A stretch of 64,000 bases of DNA from an uncultured Clostridia bacterium (lineage in GTDB: Bacteria > Bacillota > Clostridia > Peptostreptococcales > Anaerovoracaceae). This document shows positions 16,750 through 25,456 of this stretch, piece by piece. The stretch covers positions 1 through 64,000 of the forward strand of contig CAKQQT010000017.1 of the NCBI GenBank assembly GCA_934271235.1, written 5' to 3'. The translations under genes and the position numbers were made by a program. Every line of letters begins with the position of its first letter. Positions within the stretch are counted from its first letter, which is position 1. A model generated the notes under the pieces. The model searched no databases and was not told where the DNA came from. It saw nothing but the letters and a program-made list of their open reading frames with translations.

Positions 16750-17451
16750 ATGAAAGAAATCGCAGAAGTTATGAAATACAAGGGCATGCTGAAGTCCATC
16801 GGAAAGAGAATGGAGATCAGCGGCGCTTATCCGATGTCCTATCAGGGCATTTATGTTGACGTTACCGATCTGCTGGAATTCCGTAAGAAGATCAATGCAG
16901 AAAGAAACGTGAAACTGACCGTCAATGACTATATCGTAAAGGCTGCCAGCATTTCGCTGCAGAGAGTTCCGATCATGAATTCCGCCTTCAACGAAGATAT
17001 GACGGAGATCCAGTTATACAAGTCATGTAATATCAGTGTTATGACGGCATCCGAAAAAGGTCTGGTTGCTCCGGTGCTGAAAGAAACACAGGACAAGAGT
17101 ATTTTCCAGCTTTCGGAGGAAATGAAAGTACTGATCGAAAAGGCTAACCAAGGCAAACTGACGATGGAGGACTATTCGGACGGTACCTTTGGCATTACGA
17201 ATATCGGTAAACTGAATTCTTTTGATTCGGTTCCGCTGCCGATGCCGCCGGAACCTGCTATTATGACAGCCTGCACCGCAAAGAAGATGCCGGTTGTTCT
17301 GGATGACGGCAAAGATACGATCGCAGTTCGTATGATGATGAAACTTGTTATCGGTGGTGATCATCGTATTCTTCAGGGCGTTCCGCTGGCCCAGTTTATC
17401 AACAGCATGAAAGAATTGCTGGAAAGTCCGGAACAACTGATCGCCGAATAG
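16750..17451 (+). CDS. E2 acyltransferase catalytic core without lipoyl or binding domains
   Basis: A 233-residue 2-oxoacid dehydrogenase acyltransferase catalytic domain. It starts directly at the core (KSIGKRMEISG, then TVNDYIVKAASISL). DGTFGITNIGKL and PPEPAIMTAC are typical. The active-site motif, usually DHRxxDG, is DHRILQG here: the catalytic His is kept but Asp is Gln. Both the lipoyl domain (now the preceding gene) and the peripheral subunit-binding domain, which holds E1 and E3, are missing. It follows the lipoyl gene by 19 nt. The likely reaction is acyl transfer from lipoamide to CoA. Confidence 0.87.
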   Translation: MKEIAEVMKYKGMLKSIGKRMEISGAYPMSYQGIYVDVTDLLEFRKKINAERNVKLTVNDYIVKAASISLQRVPIMNSAFNEDMTEIQLYKSCNISVMTASEKGLVAPVLKETQDKSIFQLSEEMKVLIEKANQGKLTMEDYSDGTFGITNIGKLNSFDSVPLPMPPEPAIMTACTAKKMPVVLDDGKDTIAVRMMMKLVIGGDHRILQGVPLAQFINSMKELLESPEQLIAE

Positions 17452-17462
17452 GCAGATATTAC

Positions 17463-17500
17463 AAAGACTCTCGAAACAAGTGTTTTGGGAGTCTTTTTTT
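17463..17500 (+). terminator. Rho-independent terminator after the E1/E2 unit
   Basis: AAAGACTC/GAGTCTTT outer stem with partly paired loop and a T-run. The ribosome binding site of the next gene (GGAGG) follows at once. Confidence 0.8.
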
Positions 17501-17509
17501 GGAGGTTTT

Positions 17510-18295
17510 ATGAAATTATATGTATTAGATTTAGGGCGGATCATTATGGAAAACGACAACCCGGTCACCAAAGAGGACGGCACGCGGGCCCAGAAGCCGC
17601 AGATTCCGATCCACGCATTTTTGATCGATTCTCCGGCCGGATACATCCTCTTTGACGCGGGCTGTGACCCGCTGGGCATGAAGGGCGCATGGCCGAAAGA
17701 AATGTGCGCTAATCCGTTTGTTTACGACGAGAACCAAACATTGGAGAAGCAATTGGATACAATTTATGTTAAAATGGAAGATGTGCGGTACATCGTGCTT
17801 TCGCATCTGCACCTAGATCACGCGGGGGCTGTACACCTGTTCCCGAACGCAGAAGTCTTCGTAAACAAAACCGAACTGGAAGCAGTCTATGCGGGACACA
17901 AAGACGGCAGCATTGATATTTTCCACCAGAAGTCAGACTTTGAGAACTGGAACCGCGCAAATGTCAACTGGAAGCCGGTCAGCGGCGATCAGAAGCATTT
18001 CCTTTGCAATGACATCGACCTGTTGGACCTCGGCAAAGGCCACTCCTTTGGCATGCTCGCGTTAGCAGTGCACTTAAAAGAAGGATGTAAGATGCTGGTA
18101 GCCGACGCGGCTTATTCCGCGGTGCATTATGGTCCGCCGGCCCAGATGGCAGGCGTCTGCTGCGACGAGGAAGGATACTTCGCGGCGCTGGAAAAGATCC
18201 GAGCCTACGCAAAGGAACAGGACGCAGCAGTCCTGTTCGGCCACGATATGCAGCAGTTCGAAAGTCTGAAAAAAATCCCGGATTACTATGAGTAA
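17510..18295 (+). CDS. AiiA-like metallo-beta-lactamase-fold lactonase
   Basis: A 261-residue MBL protein of the N-acyl-homoserine-lactonase-like group. The metal motif SHLHLDHAG (HxHxDH) is intact, with a bridging Asp in VADAAY and further His residues in GKGHSFG and LFGHDMQ. Relatives hydrolyse lactones, including gamma-butyrolactones. The start at 17510 follows GGAGG by 5 nt. In this island it is more likely to open a lactone intermediate than to quench quorum sensing (inference), and it is one of two putative lactonases here. Confidence 0.8.
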   Translation: MKLYVLDLGRIIMENDNPVTKEDGTRAQKPQIPIHAFLIDSPAGYILFDAGCDPLGMKGAWPKEMCANPFVYDENQTLEKQLDTIYVKMEDVRYIVLSHLHLDHAGAVHLFPNAEVFVNKTELEAVYAGHKDGSIDIFHQKSDFENWNRANVNWKPVSGDQKHFLCNDIDLLDLGKGHSFGMLALAVHLKEGCKMLVADAAYSAVHYGPPAQMAGVCCDEEGYFAALEKIRAYAKEQDAAVLFGHDMQQFESLKKIPDYYE

Positions 18296-18409
18296 ACGTT
18301 ATAGTTTCATATGAGGTTTTTGAATTAGACGAGAGCTCTGGAGAATGATAAAATACAGACAAAGTTAAGAAACATTTAAGTAGAAAGAAGACTGCTGGGA
18401 GGTGCAAAA

Positions 18410-18967
18410 ATGAGTGAGATGAAAAAGACTTCTATGGATTTGATCTTTCAGGTTTGCGTTTGTGTCTATGACATGGATGAAACACTGGAGAATTGGAAGA
18501 AGCTTTTTGATATCGATGAAAGCAGTATTAAGATCAAATACACAGAAGATTATTTAAAAAATGATGATTGGAACGGTTTGAACTATAACGAAAAACCGTG
18601 CGAATGGTTCAACAAGTTTTGCAGATTCGACCTTGGCGGAGTTGATTTTGAAATCATTGAACCACTGCAAAAAGAACCGGGAAATCCGTATTCCGACTTC
18701 CTGCATGAACACGGTCAAGGGATCCATCATATCGGTGTCAAGCTTGGAGACTTGAATCTTTTCAAAGAAAATATGAAGGAGCTTGGATATCCGAGAATGA
18801 ATTACGCGGAGATGGGACCGGTTCTTTCGGATGGATCAAGAAAAGGCTGCTTTTTCTACGACCTGAGAGATCGGTTGGGATGCATTCTGGAATGCTGCAG
18901 CATGGTAGTCGGACCGTTGGCAGATGATCCGCGTTCCGGAAATCCGAAGGACTTTGTAAACAACTAA
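18410..18967 (+). CDS. VOC-fold metalloprotein (VOC4)
   Basis: A 185-residue VOC protein with intact metal positions: Gln (IFQVCVCV), Glu (DFEIIEPL), His (IHHIGVKL) and Glu (GCILECCS). It is closest to VOC1 in the EPL and NPYSDFL segments but has an insert near residues 45-60. It lies alone between the MBL gene and the TRAP transporter, preceded by a GGGAGGTG site and a 114-nt AT-rich gap that could hold a promoter. Confidence 0.8.
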   Translation: MSEMKKTSMDLIFQVCVCVYDMDETLENWKKLFDIDESSIKIKYTEDYLKNDDWNGLNYNEKPCEWFNKFCRFDLGGVDFEIIEPLQKEPGNPYSDFLHEHGQGIHHIGVKLGDLNLFKENMKELGYPRMNYAEMGPVLSDGSRKGCFFYDLRDRLGCILECCSMVVGPLADDPRSGNPKDFVNN

Positions 18968-19038
18968 TACGCAATTAACGAAAAGTTTGAGAAGTTCGTT
19001 CTTTTAAAACAAAAATGGAAAGGTAATAGGAGAAAAAT

Positions 19039-20088
19039 ATGAAGAAGAAAATTTTAGCCGTTTTATTGGCGATGGTCATGATTTTTTCTTTTGTTGGATG
19101 CGGAAGCAACGACAATGGTGCAGACAGCGATAAGGTTTACGATTTAAGCTTTTCTTTGCTGAACGGTGAGAGCAACTTCCAGTCTGTTGCTTGGACAGAT
19201 TGGGCGAATGCAGTAAATGAAGCGTCTAACGGACGTCTGAACATTAAAATGTATTACGACAGCACTTTGGTAGATTCCTCTGCAGAATATCAGCAGCTGC
19301 TTGCAGGTGTAGCTGATATTGTTGATGCACATCGTTATGCATCCGATGGATTTGTAATCTCTGAAAACTGGAAATGCATCACCTCCGGTATTCCGGCAGA
19401 TGCAGTTGTAGATTTTTCATATAGACTTTACAATGAAATTCCGGCGATCGCAGATGAATACAAAGACGTAAAAGTTCTGGCACAGGCATGGAACGGCGGA
19501 ACCACTTATCAGCTGCTGACAGTCAGCAAGCCGGTACATTCTCCTGCAGACATGAAGGGTATGACGATCTGGTGTGAAGCAGACTGGAACGGCTTTATCA
19601 AAGCTTGCGGAGCGACTCCGGTAAATGTACCGTTTAACGAAGTATACTCCGGCTTATCCAAGAACATGTATGACGGCATTATGATCGCAGAAGAAACCTT
19701 GCAGTCCTGCAGCTTTGCAGAAGTCTGCAAATACTCCAATCAGCTGAATTTATCTTATGCATCCGAGCCGGGACATCTGATGAACCTGGACTCCTGGAAC
19801 GCTTTACCGGAAGATCTGCAGAAGATCATTGACGATCATGCATCTATGGTTGAAGAAGAACAGATGGCATCTTTTGTGAAGACAACGGAAGAAGCATTCA
19901 AATGGGCACAGGAAACCTACGGCGTAGAACGTGTGGAACTGACCGATGAAGAGGCAGCGGTATTCCTTGAAACAGTAAGAGCGGCGAACATGGAAAAGGC
20001 AAAGGAACTTGATGCCAAAGGACTTCCGGGAACAGAAATCGTAGAGTCCTTAGCGAAGTGGACGGAAGAGTGGAACAGCAACAAGTAA
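19039..20088 (+). CDS. TRAP transporter solute-binding lipoprotein (DctP family)
   Basis: A 349-residue extracytoplasmic binding protein. The N-terminus is a lipoprotein signal with lipobox FVGC near residue 22. The mature part has DctP features: DLSFSLLNGES, the LADSSAEYQQL-type strand (VDSSAEYQQLLAG), WCEADWNGFIKACGATPV and PFNEVYSGLSKNMYDG. DctP proteins usually bind a carboxylate through an Arg near the Trp-rich segment; the usual R of the MK-hR motif reads MKGMTIWCEA here, so the ligand may not be a simple carboxylate. It heads the dctPQM-lactonase unit. Confidence 0.92.
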   Translation: MKKKILAVLLAMVMIFSFVGCGSNDNGADSDKVYDLSFSLLNGESNFQSVAWTDWANAVNEASNGRLNIKMYYDSTLVDSSAEYQQLLAGVADIVDAHRYASDGFVISENWKCITSGIPADAVVDFSYRLYNEIPAIADEYKDVKVLAQAWNGGTTYQLLTVSKPVHSPADMKGMTIWCEADWNGFIKACGATPVNVPFNEVYSGLSKNMYDGIMIAEETLQSCSFAEVCKYSNQLNLSYASEPGHLMNLDSWNALPEDLQKIIDDHASMVEEEQMASFVKTTEEAFKWAQETYGVERVELTDEEAAVFLETVRAANMEKAKELDAKGLPGTEIVESLAKWTEEWNSNK

Positions 20089-20136
20089 AAAAGTATTCTT
20101 TGTAAATTAAAAGAGCGAATAGAACAACAGGAAGAA

Positions 20137-20181
20137 GAGGGTGCATTGCAAAGGTTTTGACAGCCTCTGTGATGCACCCTC
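20137..20181 (+). promoter_or_regulatory. Stable mRNA hairpin between binding protein and permease genes
   Basis: A perfect 10-bp stem (GAGGGTGCAT / ATGCACCCTC) with a 25-nt loop and no T-run. Such stems commonly protect the 3' end of the binding-protein message and lower downstream permease expression (inference). Confidence 0.65.
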
Positions 20182-20213
20182 GATTGTAGAATTTTTCTAG
20201 AGGAGCAGGCAAA

Positions 20214-20873
20214 ATGTATAATATAAAATATGATCGCTGGAAAATAAGGATCAGTAATGTGATTGGTGATGGTTCGGCTATCTTTGCCGGGATATTCTTA
20301 TGTGCAGCGACCTTCTGTATGTTTGTAAATATGATGACCAGAACCTTCTTGGATTACAATTTCCAGTGGATTTACGACTTCTGCGGATTATGTGCGGCAG
20401 GAATCGCATCATATTCCATTCCGTATACAACTTTTATCCGCGGACATTCCAATATGGATATTATAATCAGCAAATGCAAACCTCGCACGAGAGGTATGAG
20501 TGAGGGAATATCCGGAATCATTACACTTGCAGTTATGGTATTTACCATTTTTGCAGTTACCAAAATCGCAATTATGAAAACGCAAACAATGGAACTTACG
20601 ACATCGGCACATCTGCCAACGTTTGTTTTTAGATGGTTATATATTATCGGACTGGTGCTGACCGTGTTTGCAGCAGCACTGGAAATGATCGATATGTTCA
20701 GAGTTGCTTCCGGCAAGAATGTACTTACCACACAGGAAGAACTTGACGCGTACGAAAACGGAACTCTTACAGGCACGCATATCTTTGAAAGCGATACAGA
20801 GAAAGAACTGGAAGCTTTCGAGAAACAACTGGAAGAGAGTGAAGAAGAAAAAGAAGAAAAGGAGGGAAAATAA
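20214..20873 (+). CDS. TRAP transporter small permease (DctQ family)
   Basis: A 219-residue membrane protein with four predicted transmembrane helices, roughly residues 22-42, 53-75, 98-120 and 135-160. It couples DctP to the large permease. The last 50 or so residues are unusual for DctQ: a long charged tail, very rich in Glu and Lys, likely a coiled coil in the cytoplasm. It ends immediately before the DctM start codon. AGGAGCAG precedes the ATG. Confidence 0.88.
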   Translation: MYNIKYDRWKIRISNVIGDGSAIFAGIFLCAATFCMFVNMMTRTFLDYNFQWIYDFCGLCAAGIASYSIPYTTFIRGHSNMDIIISKCKPRTRGMSEGISGIITLAVMVFTIFAVTKIAIMKTQTMELTTSAHLPTFVFRWLYIIGLVLTVFAAALEMIDMFRVASGKNVLTTQEELDAYENGTLTGTHIFESDTEKELEAFEKQLEESEEEKEEKEGK

Positions 20874-22187
20874 ATGTCATCCGTAACGATTGGTATTTTA
20901 GCCCTTGCGTTATTCTTTATCTTAGCATTAATGGGCGTAAAAGTATGCTACAGCATGCTGGTAAGTTCGATATTCGGCTTGATTTTATTAAACAGTTTTA
21001 AAGGAGCCGTCTCGGTTGTCGGTACAGCCTTGTTCTCCATGATATCCAGCTATGACTATGCGGTACTTCCGATGTTTGTCCTGATGGCTTCCATCATAAC
21101 GGAGACCGGCATGGGTACAGACTTATATGCTTCCTGCAGAACCTGGCTCGGACATATGCACGGCGGACTTTGCATGGCGACCATTATCGCATGTGCGATC
21201 TTTGCAGCGGTAACCGCATTCCCGTGGGCATCCATTATGGCAGTCGGCGCGATCGCACTGCCGGAAATGCAGAGATATCACTACAATAAGAGAATGGCAA
21301 CCGGTTCCGTTGCAGCAGGATCGGAATTAGGCGATTTGATCCCGCCGTCGTCGATGTTTATCACATACGGTATGATTTCCGGGACTTCCATCGGTTCTCT
21401 GCTGATCGCAGGCATTATTCCGGGAATCGTGATGGCCGCATTATACTGTGTTGTAATTTTTATCTGGTGCAAGAAAGATCCGGAAGCCGGACCGAGAGGA
21501 CCAAAAACGACGGCCAGAGAGAAGCTTCTCGCAGTCAAGAACTGTTGGGCAATCTTAGTGGTGATCATCTTTGCAATGGGCGGCATTTTCCTTGGTGTCT
21601 GCACACCGACCGAAGCAGGAGCGTTAGGCGCTGCACTGGCATTTATCATCGCATGTGCCCAGAGAAGATTGAACTTAAAAGTTTTCAAAAATATCTTGAC
21701 CAGTACCGCAAAACTGACCGGTATGATTTATATGATCATTTCCTGTGCGATGGTTATGAAGCAGATGATCGCACAGTCAGGATTGCCGGGCGCATTGTCA
21801 GGCGTCGTTGCATCCATGTCGTTGTCGAAGTACTTATTGATTGCTTTGATCTTGATCGTTTACGTAATTTTAGGTATGTTCGTAGAAACGATGTCCATGA
21901 TTCTTTTGACAGTTGGAATTTTCCTTCCGATTGTCGAATCGGTAGGCTTTAGTGCAGTATGGTTTGGCGTGATTCTGACCCGTATGGGAGATATCGGCGG
22001 TCTGACTCCTCCGATGGGTATGACCTGCTTCTTCTTGAAGGGCATGGTTAAAGACATGGAACTGTCCGAGGTGTTCAAAGGCGTTGTGCCATTCCTTGCG
22101 GCGGATGCATTGGGATTGGTTTTACTGGTCGCATTCCCGCAGCTCTGTGAATGGCTTCCGACTATGTTAGGCTATTCCCTGATGTAA
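20874..22187 (+). CDS. TRAP transporter large permease (DctM family)
   Basis: A 437-residue integral membrane protein with about 11-13 hydrophobic helices. DctM signatures are visible: GSELGDLIPPSSMFITYG, CTPTEAGALGAA and the late RMGDIGGLTPPMGM loop, which form the transport core. It starts directly after the dctQ stop codon, with the GGAGG site in the dctQ tail. It drives sodium- or proton-coupled import of the DctP ligand. Confidence 0.93.
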   Translation: MSSVTIGILALALFFILALMGVKVCYSMLVSSIFGLILLNSFKGAVSVVGTALFSMISSYDYAVLPMFVLMASIITETGMGTDLYASCRTWLGHMHGGLCMATIIACAIFAAVTAFPWASIMAVGAIALPEMQRYHYNKRMATGSVAAGSELGDLIPPSSMFITYGMISGTSIGSLLIAGIIPGIVMAALYCVVIFIWCKKDPEAGPRGPKTTAREKLLAVKNCWAILVVIIFAMGGIFLGVCTPTEAGALGAALAFIIACAQRRLNLKVFKNILTSTAKLTGMIYMIISCAMVMKQMIAQSGLPGALSGVVASMSLSKYLLIALILIVYVILGMFVETMSMILLTVGIFLPIVESVGFSAVWFGVILTRMGDIGGLTPPMGMTCFFLKGMVKDMELSEVFKGVVPFLAADALGLVLLVAFPQLCEWLPTMLGYSLM

Positions 22188-22226
22188 AACTAAAAATGAC
22201 AATTATGTAAAGGAGATGGAATCAAA

Positions 22227-23189
22227 ATGAGCAAAATGGTACAGACCGTAACCGGCCCGATTTCAACAGAACAATTAGGATCAACCTTGATGCACGAACA
22301 TATCTACAGTTCCAGCATGGGTATTGCGATACATTATCCGCAGTTTTACAAAAAGGACATCGATGAATTCGTATGTTCGGAATTAAAGGACCTCAAAAAA
22401 GAAGGCTACAGCACGGTTGTTGATGCAACGCCGGTCGGCTTGGGACGTGATGTCAGAGCACTGAAGCGTGTCAGCGAGGCTACCGGCATGCAGATCATCG
22501 CGACTGCCGGATGGTGGGGTATGGAACCTCCGTACCTTGGCTTATCCACAGAGGAACAGTGGGCACAGTGTTTCATTGACGATATTACAAAGGGATGTGA
22601 CGGCACGGACATTAAAGCAGGATTCCTGAAGGCATCTATGGACGATGTTCCGACCGAATGGACGAAAAAGATCCATCATGCAGTGGGGATCGCCAGCCAG
22701 GAAACCGGCGCAAACATCTTCTTGCATACCTATTGCCCGAAAGAAACTCCGCGGCATCAGTTAGCGCTGTTAAAAGAAGTCGGTACAGATATGAACAAGG
22801 TTGTCGTAGATCATCTTCCGGAAACAACCGACCTCGACTTCATCAAATGGATTTATGATCAGGGCGCATGGCTGGGGATCGACCGATTCCCAATCATTCT
22901 GTTCCCAGGTGAATACGCAGTTCCGACCGAATCCCGCTTCAAATTCATCAAAGCAATCTTGGATGCAGGCATGGGCGATCGTGTGCTGATCTCCCACGAC
23001 TACGCACTGACGTCAACACTGTTCGACAACCAGCCGGAAGATGTGCAGGCATTCGTGGCAGAAGAGATTCCGTACCGCCTGCTTTTCTTCAAGAAATATG
23101 CAATTCCGAAGTTCGCGGAAATGGGCGTGGATCCGGAATACTTATGGAGACTCACCTACGAGAATCCGAAGAAGTTCTTCGAAGGCTAA
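22227..23189 (+). CDS. Phosphotriesterase-family hydrolase (probable lactonase)
   Basis: A 320-residue amidohydrolase-superfamily protein. The binuclear metal site is visible: HxH in LMHEHIY (residues 23-25), carboxylated-Lys candidate in IKAGFLKAS, His in IFLHTYCP, His in VVDHLPETT and Asp in LISHDYAL. The family (PTE-like lactonases, Php) hydrolyses lactones and esters. It is co-transcribed with the TRAP transporter, 39 nt after dctM, and closed by a strong terminator. Opening of an imported lactone is the simplest reading; phosphotriesterase activity proper is less likely. Confidence 0.85.
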   Translation: MSKMVQTVTGPISTEQLGSTLMHEHIYSSSMGIAIHYPQFYKKDIDEFVCSELKDLKKEGYSTVVDATPVGLGRDVRALKRVSEATGMQIIATAGWWGMEPPYLGLSTEEQWAQCFIDDITKGCDGTDIKAGFLKASMDDVPTEWTKKIHHAVGIASQETGANIFLHTYCPKETPRHQLALLKEVGTDMNKVVVDHLPETTDLDFIKWIYDQGAWLGIDRFPIILFPGEYAVPTESRFKFIKAILDAGMGDRVLISHDYALTSTLFDNQPEDVQAFVAEEIPYRLLFFKKYAIPKFAEMGVDPEYLWRLTYENPKKFFEG

Positions 23190-23215
23190 ACAAACTTAAG
23201 AAAATCAAAAAACTG

Positions 23216-23253
23216 TCTGCATCAATGGATAATTTCATTGATGCAGATTTTTT
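23216..23253 (+). terminator. Rho-independent terminator of the dctPQM-lactonase unit
   Basis: A perfect 12-bp stem (TCTGCATCAATG / CATTGATGCAGA) with an 8-nt loop and six T. It marks the right end of the metabolic island. Confidence 0.92.
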
Positions 23254-23278
23254 CATGTTATTTCAGCACACTGCGGAC

Positions 23279-23307
23279 TTGAAATCCGCGGAGAAATATG
23301 TTAAGAT
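23279..23307 (+). promoter_or_regulatory. Promoter of the LtaS-type gene
   Basis: TTGAAA and TAAGAT with a 17-bp spacer, 62 bp before the start codon. Confidence 0.55.
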
Positions 23308-23369
23308 TATGCTAAAATCATGTTAAGAGACCAAAGGGATTTGAGATTTGGGATCGATAAGGGGAAATC

Positions 23370-25313
23370 ATGAAGCATAAGAGCTATCGGCACTGCGAAA
23401 AGCAGGAGCAGACGAAGAAACTTTTTTTCCATGCGGGGATCTTATTTTTGGTGATCCTGGCGTATGAATGGATCTTGCGGACAGACACAGTCGGAAAACT
23501 GCAGGGCGGAGCGCCTTTGCAGAGTTTTCTGATCCTACTTGTGATGTCTGCTTTTTTTGCGCTTCTGCTTGCAGAAGTCAGCGGACTGTTCAGCCGCCGA
23601 GCGGAACGCAATATCCTGACAGCGGGGATCATCACGCTGGCCGTGGTCTACGCGTCGCAGATCGTATATTATGACATTTTTCGGACGTTCTACACGACCT
23701 ACTCCATGTTTAACGGGGGTCAGGTAGCGGAATTTCAGGGCATCATCTGGCAGACGATCTTGGAGAAATGGCTGCCGCTCCTGCTGATCGCGCTGGCCTG
23801 CGCGGCGGCAGTGATCGCGGTCCGCAGGAAACGTTTCCTGCTGCATGGCCTGAACCGACGGGCGATCTGCTTGACCATCCCGGCACTGCTTTTGTGCTTG
23901 GGGCTGATGCAGCTGCTGGTGTTTACCGGAGAACGCGGGAACGGCAGTGCTTACAGCTACTATACCCAGGTGAACGAGATCAAAGGATCGGTCAAAAGCT
24001 TCGGGCTGCTGACGGCGGACGCGCTGGACGCAGGCAGACTTGCGGCGCGCAAGCTCGATCAGGCTGTCAGTGATGAAGCCGATGAACAGGCGTTGGCGGA
24101 ACTGGACGCTTGGTCCGCGAAGCGGCAGCCGCAGCAGGCTAACGACAAGACCGGCATGTTCAAGGGAAAAAATCTGATCTTGATCACAGCCGAAAGCTTC
24201 ACGGATTTCGCGGTCAGCCGGACCTATACGCCGACGCTGTACCGGCTGCAAAAAGAAGGCTTTTCTTTTTCGGATTACTATAATCCGGTCTGGGGCGTCA
24301 GTACCTCGGACGGAGAATACCTCAACCTTGTGGGGCTGGTCCCGGAGGCGGGGATCTGGTCGATGACCGAATCGGCCCAAAACGCGCTGCCGTTTACGCT
24401 GGCGCACCAGTTCGCAGAGCAGGGCTATCAGACGAAAGCCTACCACGACCACAGCATCGAATTTTATCATCGCACCAAGACGCATCCGAACCTGGGCTAC
24501 GATTTTGACGGCCAAGGCGGAAGCTATGAATTTACACATACCTGGCCGGAATCCGATCTGGAGATGGTCGATCAGACGACCGCGGATTTCCTGACGCCGG
24601 ACGAGGAAGGGAACATTCAGCCCTTCCACGTGTACTACCTGACAGTGAGCGGGCACATGGAATATAACTTCTGGGATCAGCAGATGTCGATCAAGCATCA
24701 GGCGGAGGTGGCGGATATGCCGGTATCGGAGACCTGCAAAGCCTACATGGCGGCAAATATGGAGCTCGATCAGGCCGTGGAGCTTCTGATCCAACGGCTG
24801 GATGAGGCCGGCGTGCTGCAGGACACGGTGATCGCCATTGCCGGAGATCATTATCCGTACGCGCTCAAAGACGAACAGATCGCGGAGCTGAAACGATATG
24901 TGACCGGACGCGGACTCGACAATGCCTATGAAAAATTCCGCAGTTCGCTGATCATCTGGACGCCGGGCATGCAGGCGGAGATCGTCGAAAAAGTCGGCTC
25001 CAATCTGGACATCCTGCCGACCTTGATCAATCTTTTCGGTCTGGACCAAACCGCCGGCAGATATCTGATGGGCCGGGACCTGTTCGATACGAGCCGGGAA
25101 GGGCTGGCCGTCTTTGAGGATCAGACCTGGATCACAGACCGCGGACGGCGCGAGGTCCTGGCAGCGGAGGAAGACCCAAAGACGCAGGACTATGTGCGGC
25201 AGACGGACGAAACGGTCATGCAGATGTTCCGTTACTCCAAGATGATCCTGGATGAGGATTATTACCGGCATCTTGCCGAAGATGATTTGCATACATCTAA
25301 CATAAAATCATAA
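23370..25313 (+). CDS. LtaS-family sulfatase-fold membrane protein (polyglycerol phosphate synthase-like)
   Basis: A 647-residue protein with an N-terminal membrane part (about five helices up to residue 200) and a large extracellular alkaline-phosphatase/sulfatase domain. Metal and catalytic residues are visible: Glu in LILITAESFTDF, Thr in WGVSTSDGEYL, His in VSGHMEY, and Asp-His in AGDHYPY. LtaS enzymes polymerise glycerol phosphate from phosphatidylglycerol into lipoteichoic acid. The soluble domain ends near residue 600, followed by a charged tail. It is monocistronic between its own promoter and a terminator. Confidence 0.88.
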   Translation: MKHKSYRHCEKQEQTKKLFFHAGILFLVILAYEWILRTDTVGKLQGGAPLQSFLILLVMSAFFALLLAEVSGLFSRRAERNILTAGIITLAVVYASQIVYYDIFRTFYTTYSMFNGGQVAEFQGIIWQTILEKWLPLLLIALACAAAVIAVRRKRFLLHGLNRRAICLTIPALLLCLGLMQLLVFTGERGNGSAYSYYTQVNEIKGSVKSFGLLTADALDAGRLAARKLDQAVSDEADEQALAELDAWSAKRQPQQANDKTGMFKGKNLILITAESFTDFAVSRTYTPTLYRLQKEGFSFSDYYNPVWGVSTSDGEYLNLVGLVPEAGIWSMTESAQNALPFTLAHQFAEQGYQTKAYHDHSIEFYHRTKTHPNLGYDFDGQGGSYEFTHTWPESDLEMVDQTTADFLTPDEEGNIQPFHVYYLTVSGHMEYNFWDQQMSIKHQAEVADMPVSETCKAYMAANMELDQAVELLIQRLDEAGVLQDTVIAIAGDHYPYALKDEQIAELKRYVTGRGLDNAYEKFRSSLIIWTPGMQAEIVEKVGSNLDILPTLINLFGLDQTAGRYLMGRDLFDTSREGLAVFEDQTWITDRGRREVLAAEEDPKTQDYVRQTDETVMQMFRYSKMILDEDYYRHLAEDDLHTSNIKS

Positions 25314-25320
25314 AAAGCAA

Positions 25321-25379
25321 AAGGGCACGGAGATGCAGAGAAAGCCGGATGCGGCGTCTGCAGTCTGACGTGCCTTTTT
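25321..25379 (+). terminator. Rho-independent terminator after the LtaS-type gene
   Basis: GGCACG/CGTGCC outer stem, inner TGCAG/CTGCA pairing, followed by five T, a G and six T. Confidence 0.75.
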
Positions 25380-25456
25380 GTTTTTTGGCAGGGCGCAAAG
25401 AAAGCGAAAAGACCGCGCGGACGGTCAAAATAATCATAGCAATCACGGCATCGCTT

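Noticed and set aside
5016..18967. Classical myo-inositol (iol) pathway
   Set aside because: No IolG, IolC, IolD, IolB or IolJ-like genes are found; only the general TIM fold is shared.
23535..25292. A 585-codon open frame on the minus strand opposite the LtaS-type gene
   Set aside because: The plus-strand gene has all catalytic motifs, a promoter and a terminator; the minus frame has none of these.
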